From assembly GCF_000373565.1 (NCBI RefSeq), contig NZ_KB891804.1, forward strand, positions 1 through 64,000: a stretch of DNA of 64,000 nt, written 5' to 3'. This document shows, piece after piece, positions 39,775 to 48,482 of the stretch. A program made the translations under genes and the position numbers. This DNA is from Streptomyces sp. HmicA12. GTDB taxonomy: Bacteria > Actinomycetota > Actinomycetes > Streptomycetales > Streptomycetaceae. A model generated the notes under the pieces. The model saw nothing but the letters and a program-made list of their open reading frames with translations. It searched no databases and was not told where the DNA came from. Each line of letters opens with the position of its first letter. The stretch's first letter is position 1.

Positions 39775-39807
39775 GGGGCCGCGGGGCATGGTGCGCCCCG
39801 CGGCCCC
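39775..39807. terminator. Hairpin terminator after the GH87 gene
   Basis: Perfect 12-bp stem GGGGCCGCGGGG/CCCCGCGGCCCC with a 9-base loop, 10 bp beyond the minus-strand glucanase stop and directly before the LacI gene. Confidence 0.7.
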
Positions 39808-39817
39808 ATGCCGGCGC

Positions 39818-42778
39818 TCAGAAGCCGCTGTTGCCGCTGCCCCGGGTGACCGTGAAGCCGGGGGCGTTGTTGAGCAGCCCGCCCGTCTTCGCGGTGACGG
39901 TGGTGTGGGAGACGGTCATGCCGCCGGTGACGTTGTTGAGGTCGAAGCCGTAGGTTCCGGCGTTGGCGATGGTGTTGCCGTCGAGGGTCAGGTCGCTGAT
40001 CTTCTTGGCGTAGGAGAGCAGGACGCCCTGATAGGTGCTGTCCTTGATGGTGTTCCCGTCGACGTGCACGGGCTGGGTGATGTCCGCGGTGTCGGCGTAG
40101 ATCCACAGGGCGCCGATCGTGGTGGCCCAGTTGATGTGGTACGAGCCGCAGCGCGTGAGGAGGTTGTCCCGGACGTAGATGTCGGAGCTGAAGCCCTGCC
40201 CGAAGTAGGTGCTGATGGTGATGCCGGAGCCGAAGGCGACCGTGTCGCTGACCGCGTTGTTCTCCAGGGTGTTGTCACCGCCGCCGTAGACCCCGATGCC
40301 GTTGGCCTGGATGGGCAGTTGGGCGGTGTTGTGGGAGACGGTGCTGTGCGTGACGTTGCCGTCCTCGGTGTCGAGGGCGAGGGAGTCGTCACCGGTGTTG
40401 CGCACGTGCGACTGCTCGACCCGCGTGTTGTCGGAGCCGCCGTGGACGTGCAGGCCGTCCGCGAACACGTTGCGCACGCGGACGCCGGAGACGAGCAGGC
40501 CGGTGCCGGGCCGTGCCCACAGGCCGACCTTGGTGTGCTCCATCCACACGTTGTAGATGAGCGAGCCGGAGGCGAAGCCGCCCTCGATGGCGGCGGCGCC
40601 CGAGTCGTTGTTGCGGAAGGTCTGGTCACCGAAGACGGACAGGTCGGCGATCTGGACCCGGCCACCGGTGGAGAACAGGCCGCCCGCGCCGTTCTCCGCG
40701 GTGGACTTCAGCGTCGTGTACCAGGGCCCGGCGCCGCGCAGCGCGACCCCCGACAGGTTGACGCGGCCGGAGATCGTGTACGTACCGGACGGCAGCCACA
40801 GCCCCTTGCCGGCGCTCGCGGCGCTGCTCAGCGCCGAGTCGAGGGCACTGGTCACGTCACCGGCCCCGGGCGTGACGCCGTAGTCCGCGGCGGAGACATA
40901 GCCCGACGGCATGGTGGCGGCGGGGTCGACGAGCTCGGTGTCGACGACGTCGACGGTGTACGAGGCCGCGGTGGACCCGGCGTCCTTCTGCAGCTTGAGG
41001 ACCGTGCCGGCCGGCCAGGTCGTGGAGTGCAGGTAGCGGACCTCGTCGAAGTAGTGGTGGCCGGTGGAGTCCCCCGCGTTCCCGGGGGTGTTGGTGTCGT
41101 AGTAGCCCGCGCCGTACAGCCACGAGAACTTGTTGGTGGTCTGGAGGTCCGTCACCTTGGTGGAGCCCGCGTACAGGGACAGCGGGGCGGTGGTGACGGA
41201 GCCGCTCGCGGTGTCGGGGATCGAGTAGCGCACGACGAGCGCGTTGGCGGGCTTGGTGAGCGTGATCTGCACGTACTGGCCGGTGTCGGTCAGCTTCACC
41301 GCGCTGCGGCCGGTGGACTCGGCGGACAGGCTCGGATAGCTCGTGCTCACCGCCAGCTTGGTGCCGTTGGTGGTGGAGTCGGCCGCCCGGTACTCGGTGT
41401 ACGGCAGGGTGGCGCCCTGCGCGGACAGCGCGGTGCCGCCGTCGACGGAGACACTGTCCACCGCGACGTTCCCGCTGTCACCGGACTCGGTGCGCAGGCC
41501 GACCAGGTTCAGGCCGCCGCGCAGCTTCGCGTCGACGGTGACGTACGCCCAGCCGTCCGCGGCGGGCAGGGACAGCTGACGGGAGCGGACCCCGTTCACG
41601 TACAGGGAGAGGCTCTGCGCGGAACCGGTGGTGTTGCGGTAGGTGACGGCCAGCGGGTAGCTGCCGGCGGCGGGCACGGCGGTGTCGACGACGGTCTCGG
41701 CGCCCTGCGCGGTGAAGCCGGTGAGGTAGCCGCTCCCGCTGTACCCGGACAGGGACGTGGCCTTGGCGGGCCCGCCGGTGGTGAACGCGGTCTCCGCCTC
41801 GTACGCCTTGCCCGGGGCGGTGCCGCCCCCGCCCGCGGGCGGCTCGGTGGAGCCCGCGGAGACGTCGATGCCGTCCACGTTGACGTTGCCGCTGTCGGAG
41901 GAGTCGAAGCGGTAGGCGACGGTGTTGGAGCCCGCCTTCAGCGTGAGCGTCTCGGTGCGGGCCGCCCAGGTGTTCCAGTCGGAGGTCGCCGGGAGCGACG
42001 TGGTCAGGGCCTTGGCGCCGTTGACGTACACCGACAGCGTCTTGGTGGAGCCCGTGCCGTTGGCGTAGCGGAGCGCCACGTCCGCGGACCCGGCGCTCGC
42101 CGCGGTGACGGTGAACGTGGTGGCGGCGGCGCCCTTGTGGGAGTCGGTGTAGCCGCCGACGTAGCCGGTGCCCCGGTAGCCCGAGTGCTCGGTCTCGGTC
42201 AGCACGCCACCGCTCAGCGCCGCGGACTCCGCCTCGTACTGGCCCGCGACCGGAGCGGGGGCGGCCGCGAGCGTGAGCGCGTCGAGGTTCACGTTGCCCG
42301 AGTCCCCGGACCCGAAGACGTAGGCGATCGTGTTGCTGCCGGACGTCAGGGTGACCGGAGTGGCCACCGTGCCCCAGGTGTTCCAGTCCGCCGTGGCCGG
42401 CAGGGAGACGGAACCGGCCTTCGTGCCGCGGACGTAGAGGGACAGCGTCTGCGCGCTGCCCGTGCCGTTGGCGTAGCGCAGGGTCGAGGTGTGGGCGCCC
42501 GCGCTCGCCGCGGTCACGGTGAACGTGGTGGTGGCGCTGCCCTTGGCGGAGTCGGTGTAGCCGCCGACGAAGCCGCTGCCGGTGTAGCCGGTGTGGTCGC
42601 TCTGGACGGCGGCGCCGCCGCTGAGCGCGGCCGACTCGGCCTGGTAGGTGGTGGAGGCGGCCACGGCCGGGGCGGCGAGTGTGCCGAGCGCGGCGCACAG
42701 CACGGCCAGGACCGTGCCCACCAGAAGGAGCCGGGATCTGCTGCGTTCCGGGCGGAACGCGGAGCCGGATTGAGGCAT
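39818..42778 (-). CDS. Secreted GH87-type alpha-1,3-glucanase with CBM35-like modules
   Basis: A 986-residue exported enzyme. Signal peptide about 1-41. Two CBM35-like modules (about 44-172 and 180-310), each with YEAESAALSGG, GYTGSGFVGGYTD-type and GDSGNVN motifs, are followed by a related third module (about 325-450). The rest (about 455-986) is a right-handed beta-helix that matches GH87 mycodextranase/alpha-1,3-glucanases in DYGVTPGAGDVTSALDSAL, ADGLHVHGG, RNTGDDSLAL (catalytic Asp region), GALWIYADTADI and DSTYQGVLLSYAKKI. It would attack fungal or bacterial alpha-1,3-glucan outside the cell. ATG 42778. It diverges from the ABC importer genes. Confidence 0.75.
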   Translation of the reverse strand: MPQSGSAFRPERSRSRLLLVGTVLAVLCAALGTLAAPAVAASTTYQAESAALSGGAAVQSDHTGYTGSGFVGGYTDSAKGSATTTFTVTAASAGAHTSTLRYANGTGSAQTLSLYVRGTKAGSVSLPATADWNTWGTVATPVTLTSGSNTIAYVFGSGDSGNVNLDALTLAAAPAPVAGQYEAESAALSGGVLTETEHSGYRGTGYVGGYTDSHKGAAATTFTVTAASAGSADVALRYANGTGSTKTLSVYVNGAKALTTSLPATSDWNTWAARTETLTLKAGSNTVAYRFDSSDSGNVNVDGIDVSAGSTEPPAGGGGTAPGKAYEAETAFTTGGPAKATSLSGYSGSGYLTGFTAQGAETVVDTAVPAAGSYPLAVTYRNTTGSAQSLSLYVNGVRSRQLSLPAADGWAYVTVDAKLRGGLNLVGLRTESGDSGNVAVDSVSVDGGTALSAQGATLPYTEYRAADSTTNGTKLAVSTSYPSLSAESTGRSAVKLTDTGQYVQITLTKPANALVVRYSIPDTASGSVTTAPLSLYAGSTKVTDLQTTNKFSWLYGAGYYDTNTPGNAGDSTGHHYFDEVRYLHSTTWPAGTVLKLQKDAGSTAASYTVDVVDTELVDPAATMPSGYVSAADYGVTPGAGDVTSALDSALSSAASAGKGLWLPSGTYTISGRVNLSGVALRGAGPWYTTLKSTAENGAGGLFSTGGRVQIADLSVFGDQTFRNNDSGAAAIEGGFASGSLIYNVWMEHTKVGLWARPGTGLLVSGVRVRNVFADGLHVHGGSDNTRVEQSHVRNTGDDSLALDTEDGNVTHSTVSHNTAQLPIQANGIGVYGGGDNTLENNAVSDTVAFGSGITISTYFGQGFSSDIYVRDNLLTRCGSYHINWATTIGALWIYADTADITQPVHVDGNTIKDSTYQGVLLSYAKKISDLTLDGNTIANAGTYGFDLNNVTGGMTVSHTTVTAKTGGLLNNAPGFTVTRGSGNSGF

Positions 42779-43318
42779 GGGGAACTCCCAGACAAGGAGC
42801 GGGTGAGGTGACGCGCACCGTAACGGTGAGGTGATGCGCGGGCAATGAGTGCGGACATCCGCGAATTCCGCCGCGCCTTCCCACGAAATCTGTTGCGCTG
42901 TTTGCGCGGCCCCAACTACCAGTGTCTCCAGCGAAGTTGAGGCATCCGCACGGTGTGATCCGGGGGAACGCAATTACGTTGCGGGGGTCGGATTCTTGCT
43001 CTGCTTCTTGCGTGATCCACGAACCGACGCTCCCTCGGCGTACCCCTCTCCGTGCCAGCTCAGCGAGGGTAGGAAGCGCTGTCTTCCCAGGCGGTCCAGC
43101 GGTGCGGCGCCGGGTGCGCACCGTGCCGCACGATGCCGATGTCGGCTTCTTGCGTTCGGTTTCGTCGAAGAATTTCTCCGAAGTCCGCAGCTGTTATTGA
43201 TGCTTTGCGTATCCAGATTTGAGTATTGCTCGCGGTTCGTGGGGCCCGTAACTTGTGCGTCACCTCGACGGGCCGCCTATCGACGCCGGGCCCATCCACT
43301 CACCCTCAGGGACGATCC
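42779..43318. promoter_or_regulatory. Divergent promoter region of glucanase and ABC importer
   Basis: A 540-bp gene-free region, richer in A and T than its surroundings (especially 43140-43240). It contains the inverted repeat CGCAA-TTACG-TTGCG at about 42968-42983 and the related tgttgcgctgtttgcgcgg at about 42891-42909. Either could be LacI-type operators shared by both directions. No confident -10/-35 pair. Confidence 0.45.
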
Positions 43319-44689
43319 ATGACCGCAATATCGGCGGGCAGAAACGCCCGCGTCGGCATCGCCGTGGCCGCGGTGGCCGCACTCGGCCTCTCCGTGAGCG
43401 GCTGCGGAGCCTCCGACGACGACTCCGCTTCGCCCGACGGCAAGATCACCATCACGGTGAACGACATGCCCGCGAAGACCGACCCGGTCAACCGCAAGAT
43501 CTTCCTGCAGGACGTGGCCGCGTTCGAGAAGGCCAACCCGGACATCCACGTCGTGCCGCACGAGGGGCAGATGGACCCCCAGACGTTCGCCACCAAGCTC
43601 GCCGGAGGCCAGCTGGAGAACGCCTACTACGTCTACCTGACCGACCCGGCCGGCATCATCGCCAAGCACCAGGCGGCCGACATCACCGACCACCTCAAGG
43701 ACTATCCCGAGGCCCAGCAGGTCAAGCCCGAGCTGCGCAAGGTCTTCCAGGACGAGGCCGGGCGCACCTACGGCGTGACCGAGGGCAACTACTCGATGGG
43801 CCTGGTCTACAACCGCACCCTGTTCAAGAAGGCGGGCCTGGACCCCGACAAGCCGCCCACCACCTGGGCCGAGGTCCGCGCCGACGCCAAGAAGATCGCC
43901 GCCCTGGGCAAGGGGATCACCGGCTACGGCGACTACAGCAAGTCCAACACCGGCGGCTGGCACTTCACCGCCGAGATGTACTCGCGCGGCGGTGACGTCG
44001 CCAAGAAGCAGCCCGACGGGACCTGGAAGGCCGACTTCGACAACGCCACAGGACGGGCGGTCCTCCAGCAGCTGCACGACATGCGCTGGACCGACGACTC
44101 CATGGGCAAGCGCCAACTCCTGGAGTGGGCCGACCTGTTGCAGATGATGGGCTCCGGCAAGCTGGGCATGTACCTGGCCACCTCCGACAACATCCCCACC
44201 ATCGCCGCGCAGTACAAGGGCGACCCCAAGGAGTACGGACTCGGCCCGATGCCGGAGGGCAAGGGCACGCTCGGCGGGGGCGGCGGGTTCATGTTCAACC
44301 CGAAGAACAGCGCCGCGCAGACGAAGGCGGCCCTGGCCTGGGTCATGTTCAAGTACGAGAACCCCGACCGGATCACGATGGGCCAGAAGCGCGCCGCCGC
44401 CCACGACCAGCCGGTCGGCCTGCCCGAGCCCAACATCTGGACCGGCGCGGCCCAGAAGACCAGGGCCGCGGCCGACAAGAAGTACGCGAACCAGCCCGTC
44501 GCGAACTACGCGCCGTTCGCCGCTTCCCTCGGCAGGATCCCGCTCAAGCTCGAACCGCCGCAGGCCCAGAAGATCTACGCCGTCCTGGACACCGCCATGG
44601 CCAAGGTGCTCACCGACAAGAACGCGGACATCGACCAGCTGCTCGGCGACGCCTCGAAGCAGGTCGACACCCTGCTCGCCGCCCAGTAG
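43319..44689 (+). CDS. ABC sugar importer, substrate-binding lipoprotein
   Basis: A 456-residue extracellular solute-binding protein family 1 lipoprotein. Signal peptide with lipobox LSVSGC (Cys about 29), then a polar linker and a two-lobed sugar-binding fold: FEKANPDIHVVP, GLVYNRTLFKKAGLDPDKPP, TWAEVRADAKKI. It would capture gluco-oligosaccharides released by the GH87 enzyme. ATG 43319 is preceded by AGGGACG. First gene of a four-gene operon; no ATPase is encoded with it, so it probably uses the shared MsiK-type ATPase known from other Streptomyces sugar importers. Confidence 0.87.
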   Translation: MTAISAGRNARVGIAVAAVAALGLSVSGCGASDDDSASPDGKITITVNDMPAKTDPVNRKIFLQDVAAFEKANPDIHVVPHEGQMDPQTFATKLAGGQLENAYYVYLTDPAGIIAKHQAADITDHLKDYPEAQQVKPELRKVFQDEAGRTYGVTEGNYSMGLVYNRTLFKKAGLDPDKPPTTWAEVRADAKKIAALGKGITGYGDYSKSNTGGWHFTAEMYSRGGDVAKKQPDGTWKADFDNATGRAVLQQLHDMRWTDDSMGKRQLLEWADLLQMMGSGKLGMYLATSDNIPTIAAQYKGDPKEYGLGPMPEGKGTLGGGGGFMFNPKNSAAQTKAALAWVMFKYENPDRITMGQKRAAAHDQPVGLPEPNIWTGAAQKTRAAADKKYANQPVANYAPFAASLGRIPLKLEPPQAQKIYAVLDTAMAKVLTDKNADIDQLLGDASKQVDTLLAAQ

Positions 44690-44808
44690 CACCCGCCGCC
44701 CGACACCTCACGGCAGGACCGTGTCGCGGCACCCGACCCGCGGCACGGCCCGCACCCCTGAACGCCCGAGCCCTGAACGTCCGCACCCCCGAACCGCAAG
44801 GAGAGAAC

Positions 44809-45768
44809 ATGGCGACGTCCCTCGCGCCGCGTCGCAGCGAAGTCCGCCCGCCCGAGACCGCCACGGCCCCCCGGGGGCCCGGCCGGTGGCCGCACCTGCG
44901 CCGGCGGATCACGGACAACGCCCTGGCCTACGCCTTCCTCGCGGCCGGGATCCTGAGCTTCGCCTACTTCTCCTGGTATCCGCTCGTCCGCGGCATCACG
45001 CTGAGCTTCCAGCGGGACAACCTCATCACCGACCCGCAGTGGATCGGCCTCGGCAACTACCGCACCCTGTTCGCCGATCCGCTGTTCTGGACCGCGTGGA
45101 AGAACACCGCCGAGTTCACCGGCCTCGCGCTCGTCTTCGGCTACGCCGTGCCCTTCGTCATCGCGGTGCTCCTCAACGAACTGCGCCACTTCAAGGGCTT
45201 CTTCCGCATCGCCGTGTACCTGCCGGTCATGCTCCCGCCGATCGTCAGCGTCATGCTCTGGCAGTACTTCTACGATCCGGGCCAGGGCCTGTTCAACACC
45301 CTGCTGCACGGCGCGCACCTGCCCACCTCCCAGTGGGTGCAGTCCCCGCACACCGCCATGATCTCCCTCGTCCTCGTCTCCACCTGGGCCAACATGGGCG
45401 GCGCCACGCTGATGTACCTCGCCGCGCTCCAGTCCATCCCCGGCGAGCTGTACGAGGCCGCCGAACTGGACGGCGCCGGCATGTGGGCCCGACTGCGCCA
45501 CGTCACCGTCCCGCAGATGCGGTTCGTGATGCTGGTCCTGCTGCTGCTCCAGATCATCTCGACGATGCAGGTGTTCATCGAGCCGTTCCAGATGACCGGC
45601 TTCACCAACCCGTCGACCATCACCGTGATGACGCTGATCTACCGCTACGCCTTCGCCGTCAACAACGACTTCGGTCTCGCCGCCGCGATGAGCGTGCTCC
45701 TGTTCGTCGTACTCGCCGTCTTCGCCGCCGTCTATCTGCGCCTGACCCGCGACGGCGACCAGGGCTGA
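44809..45768 (+). CDS. ABC sugar importer permease 1 (MalF-type)
   Basis: A 319-residue permease with six predicted helices. The EAA coupling motif is seen as ELYEAAELDGAGMWARLRHV (about 215-234), followed by VTVPQM. It starts after AAGGAGAG with ATG 44809; the long open frame upstream is an artefact inside the binding-protein gene. It forms the import channel with the next gene. Confidence 0.87.
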   Translation: MATSLAPRRSEVRPPETATAPRGPGRWPHLRRRITDNALAYAFLAAGILSFAYFSWYPLVRGITLSFQRDNLITDPQWIGLGNYRTLFADPLFWTAWKNTAEFTGLALVFGYAVPFVIAVLLNELRHFKGFFRIAVYLPVMLPPIVSVMLWQYFYDPGQGLFNTLLHGAHLPTSQWVQSPHTAMISLVLVSTWANMGGATLMYLAALQSIPGELYEAAELDGAGMWARLRHVTVPQMRFVMLVLLLLQIISTMQVFIEPFQMTGFTNPSTITVMTLIYRYAFAVNNDFGLAAAMSVLLFVVLAVFAAVYLRLTRDGDQG

Positions 45769-45779
45769 GGGAGAACCAC

Positions 45780-46691
45780 ATGTCCAAGGCCACATTCCGT
45801 GCCGAGTCCGCGCAGCGCAGCCTGATCTCCGCGAAGGAGCTCGCCCGCCCCCGCAACCGGCGCCTCTACTACGCGATCCTGACGCTGACGGTGCTCGCCT
45901 TCGCGGCCGCGTTCCTCTACCCGCTGTGGTGGATGGCGAGCTCCGCCCTGGAGACACCGCGGGAGTTCGCCGAGCAGACCCCGACGCTGCTGCCCGAGTC
46001 CGTCCACCTGAGCGCCTACAAGGACGCCTGGACGCAGATGGACATCGCGCACTTCTTCCTCAACACCGTGTACTACGCGGCCGGCGGCTGGCTCATCCAG
46101 ATGGCGGTCGACGTGTGCGCCGCGTACGCGCTGTCGAAGCTGCGCCCGGCCTTCGGCAACATCGTCTTCGCGGGCATGCTCGCCAGCCTCATGCTGCCCG
46201 CCGCGGCCCTCCTCGTGCCCGCCTACCTGACGGTCAACGACCTGCCGCTGTTCCACGTCAATCTCATCAACACCCCCTGGGCGCTGTGGCTGCCGGGAGC
46301 GGCCAACGCCTTCAACATCTACGTCCTGCGCCGCTTCTTCGACCAGATCCCCACCGACATCCTCGACGCCGCCGCCATCGACGGGGCCTCCCGCCTCCAG
46401 GTGCTGCTGCGCATCGTGCTGCCGCTGTCCCGTCCCGTCCTCGCCGTGGTCTCGATCTTCTCGGTCGTCGGCATGTGGAAGGACTTCCTGTGGCCCCTGC
46501 TGGTCCTCCAGGACCCCGAGAAGCAGACCCTGTCGGTGGCCCTGCACCGGCTGTCCACGTCCACCACCCAGGTGCCGCCCACCCAGATGATCGCCGGCCT
46601 CGCCATCGCCGCCGTCCCGATGATCGTTCTCTTCCTCTTCTTCCAGCGCCACATCATCAGCGGCCTGTCCGCGGGCGCCCTCAAGGGATAG
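45780..46691 (+). CDS. ABC sugar importer permease 2 (MalG-type)
   Basis: A 303-residue permease with six helices and the EAA motif ILDAAAIDGASRLQVLLRIV (about 196-215). The N terminus is cytosolic with basic residues; the C terminus ends ISGLSAGALKG as is usual for MalG-type subunits. ATG 45780 lies 11 bp after the previous stop, following GAGGGAGA. The real start is well inside a longer artefact frame. Confidence 0.87.
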   Translation: MSKATFRAESAQRSLISAKELARPRNRRLYYAILTLTVLAFAAAFLYPLWWMASSALETPREFAEQTPTLLPESVHLSAYKDAWTQMDIAHFFLNTVYYAAGGWLIQMAVDVCAAYALSKLRPAFGNIVFAGMLASLMLPAAALLVPAYLTVNDLPLFHVNLINTPWALWLPGAANAFNIYVLRRFFDQIPTDILDAAAIDGASRLQVLLRIVLPLSRPVLAVVSIFSVVGMWKDFLWPLLVLQDPEKQTLSVALHRLSTSTTQVPPTQMIAGLAIAAVPMIVLFLFFQRHIISGLSAGALKG

Positions 46692-46739
46692 CCGCCCCGC
46701 CTCCCTCCTCCCGCACTTCTCAGTCAAGGAGTTCCCTTC

Positions 46740-48386
46740 GTGGTCCGATCCACCGAAGCCCACGACGACTGGTGGCGCCACGCCGTCATCTACCAGGTCT
46801 ATCCGCGCTCCTTCGCCGACGGCGACGGCGACGGCATCGGGGACCTCGCGGGTGTCCGCCGCCGCCTTCCCCACCTGGCCGGGCTCGGCGTCGACGCCCT
46901 CTGGTTCAGCCCCTGGTACGCCTCGCCGCAGGCCGACGCCGGCTACGACGTCGCCGACTACCGGCGCATCGACCCGGCGTTCGGCAACCTGGCCGAGGCG
47001 GAGGCGCTCATCGCCGAGGCGCACGACCTGGGCCTGCGCGTCATCGTCGACATCGTCCCCAACCACGTGTCCGACCAGCACGCCTGGTTCCAGGAGGCCC
47101 GCGCCGCGGCCCCCGGCGCCGAGGCCCGCGACCTGTTCTGGTTCCGGCCGGGGCGCGGCCCAGACGGCGAACTGCCGCCGAACGACTGGCAGTCCGTCTT
47201 CGGCGGCCCGGCCTGGACCCGGGTGGCCGACCCCGACGGCGCCCCCGGCGAGTGGTACCTCCACCTGTTCGCGCCCGAACAGCCCGACCTCAACTGGAAC
47301 AACCCCAAGGTCCGCGAGGAGCACGAGGACATCCTCCGGTTCTGGTTCGACCGCGGGGTCGACGGCATGCGCATCGACTCGGCGACCATGCCCGCCAAGG
47401 ACCCCGCCCTGCCCGAGTTCGCCGCCGACAGCACACCCCCCGCCCACCCCTACATCGACCGCGACGACGTCCACTCCATCTACCGCTCCTGGCGCGCCGT
47501 CGCCGACGGCTACGAGCCCGCCCGCGCCCTCATCGGCGAGGTCTGGCTCGCCGACCCCGAACGCTTCGCCCGCTACCTGCGCGGCGACGAGATGCACACC
47601 GCCTTCAACTTCGACTACCTCAACAGCCCATGGAATCCAGGTGCGTTGCGCACCGTCGTCCAGGACACCCTCGACGCCCACGCGGGCGTGGGCGCCGCGC
47701 CGACCTGGGTGCTGTCCAACCACGACGTGACCCGCCACGTCACCCGTTACGGCCGGGCCGACTCCTCCTACGGCCACGCGCTGCGCCAGCACGGCACCCC
47801 CACCGACCTGGAGCTCGGCACCCGCCGGGCCCGCGCCGCCCTGCTGCTCGCCCTGGCCCTGCCCGGCGCGCACTACCTCTACCAGGGCGAGGAGCTCGGC
47901 CTGTGGGAGGTCGAGGACATCCCCGCCGACCTGCGCCAGGACCCGATCTTCCACCGCACCGGGGGCCGGGACATCGGCCGCGACGGCTGCCGCGTCCCGC
48001 TGCCCTGGTCCGGCGACGCACCCCCCTTCGGCTTCAGCCCCACGACGACGGCGCGGCCCTGGCTGCCGCAGCCCGCCGCCTGGGCCGCCCACACCGTCGA
48101 GGCCCAGCAGGCGGACCCGGACTCCGTGCTCGCCTTCTACCGGGCCGCGCTCACCGCCCGGCGCCACCACGCGCCCGCCCTGCGCGGTGACTCCTTCCAC
48201 TGGCACGACACGGACCCGGACGTGCTCGCCTTCCGGCGCGGCCCGGACTTCCTGTGCGTCGCCAACCTGTCGGGCACGGACCAGCCGCTGCCCGCGCACC
48301 GCGAGATCCTGCTCGGCAGCGCTCCGGGCACGCCCGCGGCGGACACGCTGGCACCGGACACCACGGTGTGGCTGCGCACCGGCTGA
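46740..48386 (+). CDS. Intracellular GH13 alpha-glucosidase
   Basis: A 548-residue GH13 enzyme (oligo-1,6-glucosidase/alpha-glucosidase group). The four GH13 regions are DIVPNHVSD, GMRIDSA (nucleophile Asp 213), IGEVWL (acid/base Glu 267) and LSNHD (Asp 329). The N terminus WWRHAVIYQVYPRSFAD is diagnostic. No signal peptide, so it hydrolyses imported di- and oligosaccharides in the cytosol. GTG 46740 after a GGAG site. Last gene of the importer operon; a terminator follows. Linkage preference (alpha-1,3, 1,4 or 1,6) cannot be read from sequence, but the GH87 neighbour suggests nigerose-type products. Confidence 0.85.
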   Translation: MVRSTEAHDDWWRHAVIYQVYPRSFADGDGDGIGDLAGVRRRLPHLAGLGVDALWFSPWYASPQADAGYDVADYRRIDPAFGNLAEAEALIAEAHDLGLRVIVDIVPNHVSDQHAWFQEARAAAPGAEARDLFWFRPGRGPDGELPPNDWQSVFGGPAWTRVADPDGAPGEWYLHLFAPEQPDLNWNNPKVREEHEDILRFWFDRGVDGMRIDSATMPAKDPALPEFAADSTPPAHPYIDRDDVHSIYRSWRAVADGYEPARALIGEVWLADPERFARYLRGDEMHTAFNFDYLNSPWNPGALRTVVQDTLDAHAGVGAAPTWVLSNHDVTRHVTRYGRADSSYGHALRQHGTPTDLELGTRRARAALLLALALPGAHYLYQGEELGLWEVEDIPADLRQDPIFHRTGGRDIGRDGCRVPLPWSGDAPPFGFSPTTTARPWLPQPAAWAAHTVEAQQADPDSVLAFYRAALTARRHHAPALRGDSFHWHDTDPDVLAFRRGPDFLCVANLSGTDQPLPAHREILLGSAPGTPAADTLAPDTTVWLRTG

Positions 48387-48409
48387 CGTACGCCCTCCCG
48401 CACGTCCTT

Positions 48410-48437
48410 CTCCGGGCCGGCGACCACCGGCCCGGAG
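48410..48437 (+). terminator. Hairpin terminator after the alpha-glucosidase gene
   Basis: Perfect 11-bp stem CTCCGGGCCGG/CCGGCCCGGAG with loop CGACCA, 23 bp after the stop and 45 bp before the LacI gene. Confidence 0.7.
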
Positions 48438-48482
48438 CACCACCGCCTCCGGCGTCCCCACCTCCGACAGAAAGCAACTCCC

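Noticed and set aside
39788..42811. 1007-codon open frame on the + strand
   Set aside because: It is antisense to the glucanase gene, has a low-complexity Gly/Val/Arg/Asp-rich translation and no domain; the opposite strand gives a coherent multi-domain enzyme.
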